Source: Phalacrocorax aristotelis
Taxonomy: Eukaryota; Chordata; Aves; Suliformes; Phalacrocoracidae
Length of the DNA stretch: 64,000 bases
Assembly (NCBI RefSeq): GCF_949628215.1
Contig: NW_027441285.1
Coordinates: forward strand, 62,001 to 126,000
Direction of reading: 5' to 3'
The notes beneath the pieces were generated by a model. That model searched no databases. It was given only the letters and a program-made list of their open reading frames with translations, and had not been told where the DNA came from. Position 1 is the first letter of the stretch; every line of letters starts with the position of its first letter. Shown piece after piece: positions 58,331 to 64,000 of this stretch. The translations under genes were made by a program, and so were the position numbers.

Positions 58331-60033
58331 AGCTGGAACGTCACACGTGGCCTTGCTGATGTGCCGAAATGCTGCGGCGCAAGGGCCTCCGCGGTGGCCC
58401 TGACCCTCCCCTTGGCACCGTGGGTGCTGCCAGGTCGTTTCCCAAACAGGAGCTGGCACTGGCCGCCCCAGGTGAGATGCTGGTGTCACCCGCTTGGGGA
58501 CGTGATGTGCGGCACCAGAGCTGAACCCACGGGGGCTGGGGAGGGGGAAGCTCCACGGGAGCTGCTGAGGGGCCAAGGCCTCCCTGCCCAGGGCGCGGAG
58601 CAGTGGACCCAGGGTGCGGGGAGGGCAAGGGCGTCCCCGTGGGTCCCTTCTCCCACACCGGGGCTCCAGCAGGGACTTCAGAGACGTCCAGAGGGGTTCG
58701 TAGCACAAGCGCTTTGTTCAGGCATCAGAATTCCTGACTCTCCATTAACGAGCCGAATGACGTGGTGTCGTGGTTTAGGCGGCAGCTCAGCCCCACACAG
58801 TCGCTCGCTCCCTCCCCCACCGGTAGATGGGGGAGAGAATCAGAAGGGTAACGCTCGTGGGTTGCGATAAGAACAGTTTAATAATTAAAATTAACAGAAA
58901 CGCAATGGAAAAGAGAACAACGAGAGGCGCAAAGCCCCGGGGGAGGAGGGAAGGGAGGGCAGAGGGGGAACGAACCGCCGAAACAAACCGCACGCGCCGC
59001 AGCCGCGCCGCAGCCGCGCCGCGCCGCTCCCGAGCTGCAACTGGCCCCCCTCCATAGGCTGGTCATGGTGTCACGTGGTAGGGAATGAACCTGCCGTCGG
59101 CCAGTCGGGCTCAGCCGCCCCCGCCACGGCCCCGCCCCTCCCAGCCCCCCCGCCACGCGGCAGAGCCCGGGAAGCTGGCAAGGCAGCCGCCCCCCCACAG
59201 TGAGGAGAATTAACCCCTTCTCAGCCAAAACCAGCACATGTGGTTTAAGTTATTCTGGGTTGTTTTGGGGTTTTTTTTAGGGAGAGTTTACATTATTTTT
59301 GTACTGTCCCTTTTCTTAGCAAAATGTGTTCCGTTTCAACAAAGCCTACCGACCCCAACCCCGCTTGCTGCTGTCAGGACCCTGCCGGCCATGAGCCAGG
59401 CTGTGGCACGAAGCTCCGCGGCCAGAGCCCTGATGGCAATCCCAAGCAGGCAGCCGTGAAGTGACACCACCAGCGGGGATTTGCTGCAGCGATCCCTCCA
59501 GGCGATTGCTTTGCTTTGCCACAGCCCCAGCAGCATCACTGTGTCGGGGGGGCTGTGGAGTTGCTCTGTGGACAACGGAGAGCCCGGCCCAGCTCAGCTG
59601 CCACGCCGTGGACACCCCCAGCCGCTGCTGCTATTGCTGGCCAAAAACCACTGCCAGGAGTCAAATCCCAATTAGTGCCCACTTTTGCCACAAGTACCGC
59701 TTCTCACCTGGCTCCGTCCCAGTCACAGCAGGGATACAGAGCTGGCTCCAAAGCTGCGCGGCCAGAGCCCTGATGGGAAGCGGGGGGCGGGTGGGTGAAG
59801 GCTGCTCCAGCCTCCCTGCGCTCGCGGGAAACGTGCCCAAAAGCGTCTGCACAAGAAGCCCGTGCCACAGTCCCTCCCGCCCCGGATCACAGCCCTGTGC
59901 CTGTCCCCAGGTCCCAGATGCAGGGAAGGAGACGGCTGGGCGTGGGGACATTTGTCACCTGGCTCCGCACACGCGTGACCGTGTTTGTGACCCTACATGC
60001 GTGCAGAGCCGTGTCACAAAGAGCCCAGGCTGG
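58331..60033. other. Spacer between copies 14 and 15
   Basis: Same layout with the short LTR and no private variant outside the LTR that I noticed. Confidence 0.8.
58766..59238 (-). mobile_element. Solo LTR, avian ERVL-like, unit 14 (473 bp, short form)
   Basis: Same insertion, short form, yet it shares the GCTGGCAAGG variant with the long-form unit 13, so length class and substitutions do not follow one tree. Confidence 0.78.
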
Positions 60034-60040
60034 ATAAATA
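60034..60040 (+). promoter_or_regulatory. TATA-like box, copy 15
   Basis: ATAAATA at -130 from the ATG at 60164. Confidence 0.55.
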
Positions 60041-60163
60041 CCCCGCGCAACCGCCCCCAGCTCAGTGGCGAGTTTGCCACAGACGCTGGAAGATCAGGAC
60101 GGTCTTTGACCGCACCGACGTCCCCAAGCCCAGCCATCTCCTTCACTGCAGCCACTTGCGGTG

Positions 60164-62552
60164 ATGGAGCTGAGGTCGCGGCGCCGCAAGATGCCGCAGT
60201 CCCCCCCTGCCCAGTGTCCCCCGGCGCCGCCGGAGGAGCAGGCAGGACCCTCCCGTGTGCCACCCCCGCGCAAAAGAAAGCGTCAGGTCCCCAAGGAGGA
60301 AGGTGAGCGCAGAGCATCCCCCACCGGGCACCTGCCAGAGGGGATTTTGGCTGGTGCCCAGCTGTGCAAGCGGAGGCCCCCGCATCGTGGCAAGGCGCCC
60401 CGGCCTCTCCCCCGTCCCGCTCCCGGCACTGCCGCCCCAGCACACCGGCGCGGTGCTGGGGGTGACAGCGCCGCTGTCCTCCGACAGTATGCAGGCTGTG
60501 CTGGCGAGCAGACTGTGACCCCGAAGTCGTGGGGCAGCTGTGCCGTCAGAAGGGGCTCTGCGTCCATGAGAACTGCCTGGTGAGTCCCCGGGGCTCAACA
60601 CCCACCGGTCCACAACACCCCGCCCTCTCCAGCCCCGCGGCACAGGCAGCCCCTGGCACGCACCCTCTTTTCCCCCCTTGCAGTACCACGCCACCAGGCT
60701 GGGCCAGAAAGGGGCCGATGAAGAGGGCTTCTACGGCTTTCTCTTCCCCGACATCCGGCAGGAGCTGAAGCGGGTGGCACAGAAGGTGAGGCCGGAGGGG
60801 ACGTGTCCCCACCGTGGTCCCCGTGTCCCGAGCCCGGCGCTGCACAGGCCAGCAACCCCCCAGGAATGCTCTGGCAGCTGGCTGCAAGCAACCGCCCCCA
60901 GATCCTCCTTCCCCCAAAAGGGCCCATTTCTGCAGCAACTGGGAATTTGGGGAGGGTAGGGGACGTTATCAGCGGCCCAGTGTCAATGGCCAGGCAGCCC
61001 ACCGAAACGCGGCGGGGCTGCGCTGGGCGAGGGCGAACAGGGCTCCCCGGGGAGTGCGGCATTGACTGCGCGGCGCTGACGCTGTCCACCTCCATGCCGT
61101 CCCCAGAGGTGCTGCATCTGCCGGCTGCGGGGTGCCTCGGTCGCCTGTCGGCGCAGGCGCTGCCGCCGAATCTTCCACTTCCCCTGCGGCAGTGAGCGGG
61201 GCTGCGTCTCCCAGTTCTTCGGGGAGTTCAAGTGAGTGTGGCCGCCTTGAAGGGCCAGGGCCGGACCCAGGCCAGGGCCTGGGGCAGAGGAGGCCTGTGG
61301 CTGAACCGTCACCTCCCTCCCACAGGTCCTTCTGCTGGAAGCACCGGCCGGTGCAGCGGGTGCGGGCGGTGCAGCAGGACGAGACCCCCTGCCTCATCTG
61401 CCAGGAGGCGGTGGCGGGGCGGCCCTGCTACGACACCCTGGTCTGTCCTGCCTGTGCCAGCGCCTGGTTCCACCGCCGCTGCATCCAGGTAGGCGACATC
61501 GCCCCCGGCCCCTGACGGGATCAGCCCTGTCGTCACCCTGTCGCCCAGCTCCCAGGGGGCGAACGAGACCCGCCCCGGCTCTGACGTTGATGCCCTCTCT
61601 GCCCCAGGGCCAGGCGCTGCGCTCTGCCCTGCACTACTTCCGCTGCCCCCTCTGCCAGGACGTGCCGACCTTCCAGGCGGAGATGTTTCGCCTGGGCATC
61701 AAAATCCCCGACAGGTCGGTGCCCTCCCCGCTGCCCCCTTCCCCCTCCGTGGTGCTCCGGCCGATCCCCTCCTGCCTCCCTGGGTGCCAGCAGGGTGGCC
61801 CCCACGCCCCCCGCGGCTGAGGGCTTCCTGTCTCCCGCAGGGATGCTGCCTGGGAGGAGGACGGGGCCTTCGCGGACCACTACCAGCGGCACAGCTCCTG
61901 CGATGCCAGCCAGTGCCTGTGCCCGGTGGGACGGGAGCAGGCGGAGGTGAACGGGTGAGTGCCCGTGTCCCCGGTCCCTGCAGCCCCGGCGAGGAGACGA
62001 TGCCTTCGTCTCCTCCTCTGGGCAGGTATCCCGGGGGGGGTCGGGTCCCTGGGATGGCGAGCTGGGCCTGGCACCAGGTGCGTGCCGGCAGCTCAGCTTC
62101 GGCTGCCTGGAGGGGAGCAGGGCCCAACGCTGCGCCCGGGCTGGCAGCCCACAGCTCGGGCGGGGGGCCTTTGGTGGCAGTGGGTCCCATTGCTCCCCCA
62201 GGCCCTGGAGACTTCTGCTCTGTGGCTCCTGTGCCTCCCGCGGCACCCACCAGCTCTGCTCCGGCATAGGAGAAGACGCCGACTCCTGGGAGTGCGGCGA
62301 CTGCAGCGGCACGGGCACCGGTGAGGGGGGCGGGGCAGGGTGCCCACGGCCACGTGGCCACCACAGCACGTGGGACCTGGGGCCAGGCGCAGGGCTCTGA
62401 TGCGGGGAGGGAGCGAGCGTGGCCTGGACTTGTTGTGCTCATCGTCTCCCTGCCTGCCCCTTGCAGCGCCTCCCGTTGCACCCGGCCCAGACTCCAGCCC
62501 CGTCGACGCAGGGACCCTCGCACAGCACCCCGGGTCCTGCCACTTCAGCTGA
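60164..62552 (+). CDS. PHF7: PHF7-like PHD/RING-type E3 ligase, copy 15 (A333V, W345C)
   Basis: Exons are 60164-60302, 60488-60579, 60684-60785, 61107-61231, 61326-61488, 61608-61714, 61841-61954, 62202-62320 and 62467-62552. This is the last gene in the window and is complete. Differences lie in the tail only: A333V and the W345C shared with copy 14, plus silent changes at T320 and P326. Intron 7 carries both the 8-G run and GCGG, as in copy 8. Several private changes in introns 2 to 4 and in its spacer make this unit among the more divergent of the array. Confidence 0.87.
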
Positions 62553-62638
62553 GGAAGAAGAGGCCAGGATCCTCGCAGGACACCCCGGCACCCAGCTGCC
62601 CTCCCAGCCCCTCTCCCAGAAACCTGCAGAGCCTCACT

Positions 62639-62644
62639 AATAAA
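62639..62644 (+). promoter_or_regulatory. Polyadenylation signal AATAAA, copy 15
   Basis: AATAAA 87 bp after the stop ending at 62552. Confidence 0.75.
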
Positions 62645-64000
62645 AGCTGGAACGTCACACGTGGCCTTGCTGATGTGCCGAAATGCTGCGGCGCAAGGGC
62701 CTCCGCGGTGGCCCTGACCCTCCCCTTGGCACCGTGGGTGCTGCCAGGTCGTTTCCCAAACAGGAGCTGGCACTGGCCGCCCCAGGTGAGATGCTGGTGT
62801 CACCCGCTTGGGGACGTGATGTGCGGCACCAGAGCTGAACCCACGGGGGCTGGGGAGGGGGAAGCTCCACGGGAGCTGCTGAGGGGCCAAGGCCTCCCTG
62901 CCCAGGGCGCGGAGCAGTGGACCCAGGGTGCGGGGAGGGCAAGGGCGTCCCCGTGGGTCCCTTCTCCCACACCGGGGCTCCAGCAGGGACTTCAGAGACG
63001 TCCAGAGGGGTTCGTAGCACAAGCGCTTTGTTCGGGCATCAGAATTCCTGACTCTCCATTAACGAGCCGAATGACGTGGTGTCGTGGTTTAGGCGGCAGC
63101 TCAGCCCCACACAGTCGCTCGCTCCCTCCCCCACCGGTAGATGGGGGAGAGAATCAGAAGGGTAACGCTCGTGGGTTGCGATAAGAACAGTTTAATAATT
63201 AAAATTAACAGAAACAACAACAGAAATGCAATGGAAAAGAGAACAACGAGAGGCGCAAAGCCCCGGGGGAGGAGGGAAGGGAGGGCAGAGGGGGAACGAA
63301 CCGCCGAAACAAACCGCACGCGCCGCAGCCGCGCCGCAGCCGCTCCCGAGCTGCAACTGGCCCCCCTCCATAGGCTGGTCATGGTGTCACGTGGTAGGGA
63401 ATGAACCTGCCGTCGGCCAGTCGGGCTCAGCCGCCCCCGCCACGGCCCCGCCCCTCCCAGCCCCCCCGCCACGCGGCAGAGCCCGGGAAGCTGGAAAGGC
63501 AGCCGCCCCCCCCACAGTGAGGAGAATTAACCCCTTCTCAGCCAAAACCAGCACATGTGGTTTAAGTTATTCTGGGTTGTTTTGGGGTTTTTTTTTAGGT
63601 AGAGTTTACATTATTTTTGTACTGTCCCTTTTCTTAGCAAAATGTGTTCCGTTTCAACAAAGCCTACCGACCCCAACCCCGCTTGCTGCTGTCAGGACCC
63701 TGCCGGCCATGAGCCAGGCTGTGGCACGAAGCTCCGCGGCCAGAGCCCTGATGGCAATCCCAAGCAGGCAGCCGTGAAGTGACACCACCAGCGGGGATTT
63801 GCTGCAGCGATCCCTCCAGGCGATTGCTTTGCTTTGCCACAGCCCCAGCAGCATCACTGTGTCGGGGGGGCTGTGGAGTTGCTCTGTGGACAACGGAGAG
63901 CCCGGCCCAGCTCAGCTGCCACGCCGTGGACACCCCCAGCCGCTGCTGCTATTGCTGGCCAAAAACCACTGCCAGGAGTCAAATCCCAATTAGTGCCCAC
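62645..64000. other. Spacer after copy 15 (runs off the window)
   Basis: Same layout up to the window edge. TTCGGGCATC near 63032 matches the spacer after copy 12, and AGGTAGAG near 63597 is private. The next promoter and gene would lie a few hundred bases beyond the edge if the array continues. Confidence 0.8.
63080..63555 (-). mobile_element. Solo LTR, avian ERVL-like, unit 15 (476 bp)
   Basis: Same insertion. The CCG-rich tract (near 63327-63345) is 10 bp shorter than the type, and the C-run before CACAGTGAGG is one base longer. Confidence 0.78.

Larger units (their letters stand above)
1..64000 (+). repeat. Tandem array of ~4.3 kb PHF7-containing units
   Basis: The whole window is a head-to-tail array. 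Successive start codons are 4320, 4309, 4321, 4321, 4321, 4321, 4326, 4322, 4309, 4309, 4308, 4321 and 4313 bp apart. The differences are explained by small indels: a 12-bp and some 5-10-bp indels in the LTR, a G-run and a 4-bp indel in intron 7, and single-base indels in intron 3. Units differ by a handful of substitutions each, so they are nearly identical over genes and spacers alike. The array enters on the left inside intron 1 and leaves on the right inside a spacer, so its true size is not seen. Recent amplification or continued homogenisation both fit. Confidence 0.98.

Noticed and set aside
1-64000. G2E3 as the identity of the gene
   Set aside because: G2E3 shares the finger arrangement but is about twice as long and carries a HECT domain. 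Here the coding sequence ends soon after the third PHD and a poly(A) signal follows in every unit.
1-64000. CRISPR array, rRNA-like array or satellite DNA
   Set aside because: The unit is a spliced protein-coding gene with its own flanks, far longer than any CRISPR repeat, and contains no rRNA or tRNA-like sequence that I can recognise.

Overview
The window is one uninterrupted tandem array of a unit of about 4.3 kb, all on the + strand. It holds fourteen complete copies and one 5'-incomplete copy of the same nine-exon gene. The spliced product (348 aa, or 367 aa with an alternative last acceptor) is a PHF7-type protein: an extended PHD finger, a central RING/PHD-like finger, a third PHD finger and a short basic N-terminus. 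Start codons lie at 4043, 8363, 12672, 16993, 21314, 25635, 29956, 34282, 38604, 42913, 47222, 51530, 55851 and 60164, so the period is 4308-4326 bp.

The organism is most probably a bird, and a songbird fits best. The introns are short GT-AG introns in GC-rich sequence, and every spacer carries a minus-strand solo LTR whose two ends look like a common avian ERVL-type LTR. Multi-copy expansion of PHF7-like genes in songbirds is something I recall from the literature, not something this sequence can prove.

Each unit has the same layout. A TATA-like box lies 130 bp upstream of the ATG. Nine coding exons follow over about 2.38 kb, then an AATAAA signal 87 bp after the stop, a 3' flank of about 435 bp, the solo LTR (473-485 bp), and about 795 bp of unique sequence running into the next promoter. 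Each copy therefore looks like an independent transcription unit. The window opens in intron 1 of copy 1 and closes in the spacer after copy 15.

No copy is visibly broken. By my reading nine of the fourteen complete copies (2-6, 8, 9, 12, 13) encode the identical protein. The others differ by one to three residues, and no zinc-ligand position varies. Shared variants fall into blocks (copies 2-7 against 8-15 plus 1), with mosaic copies (4, 10, 11), which points to unequal crossing-over and gene conversion. In mammals and flies PHF7 is a nuclear, male-germline chromatin factor (histone ubiquitin ligase and reader), so a dosage or germline-conflict role is a reasonable but untested inference.

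I found no RNA genes, CRISPR, bacterial features or second gene family.
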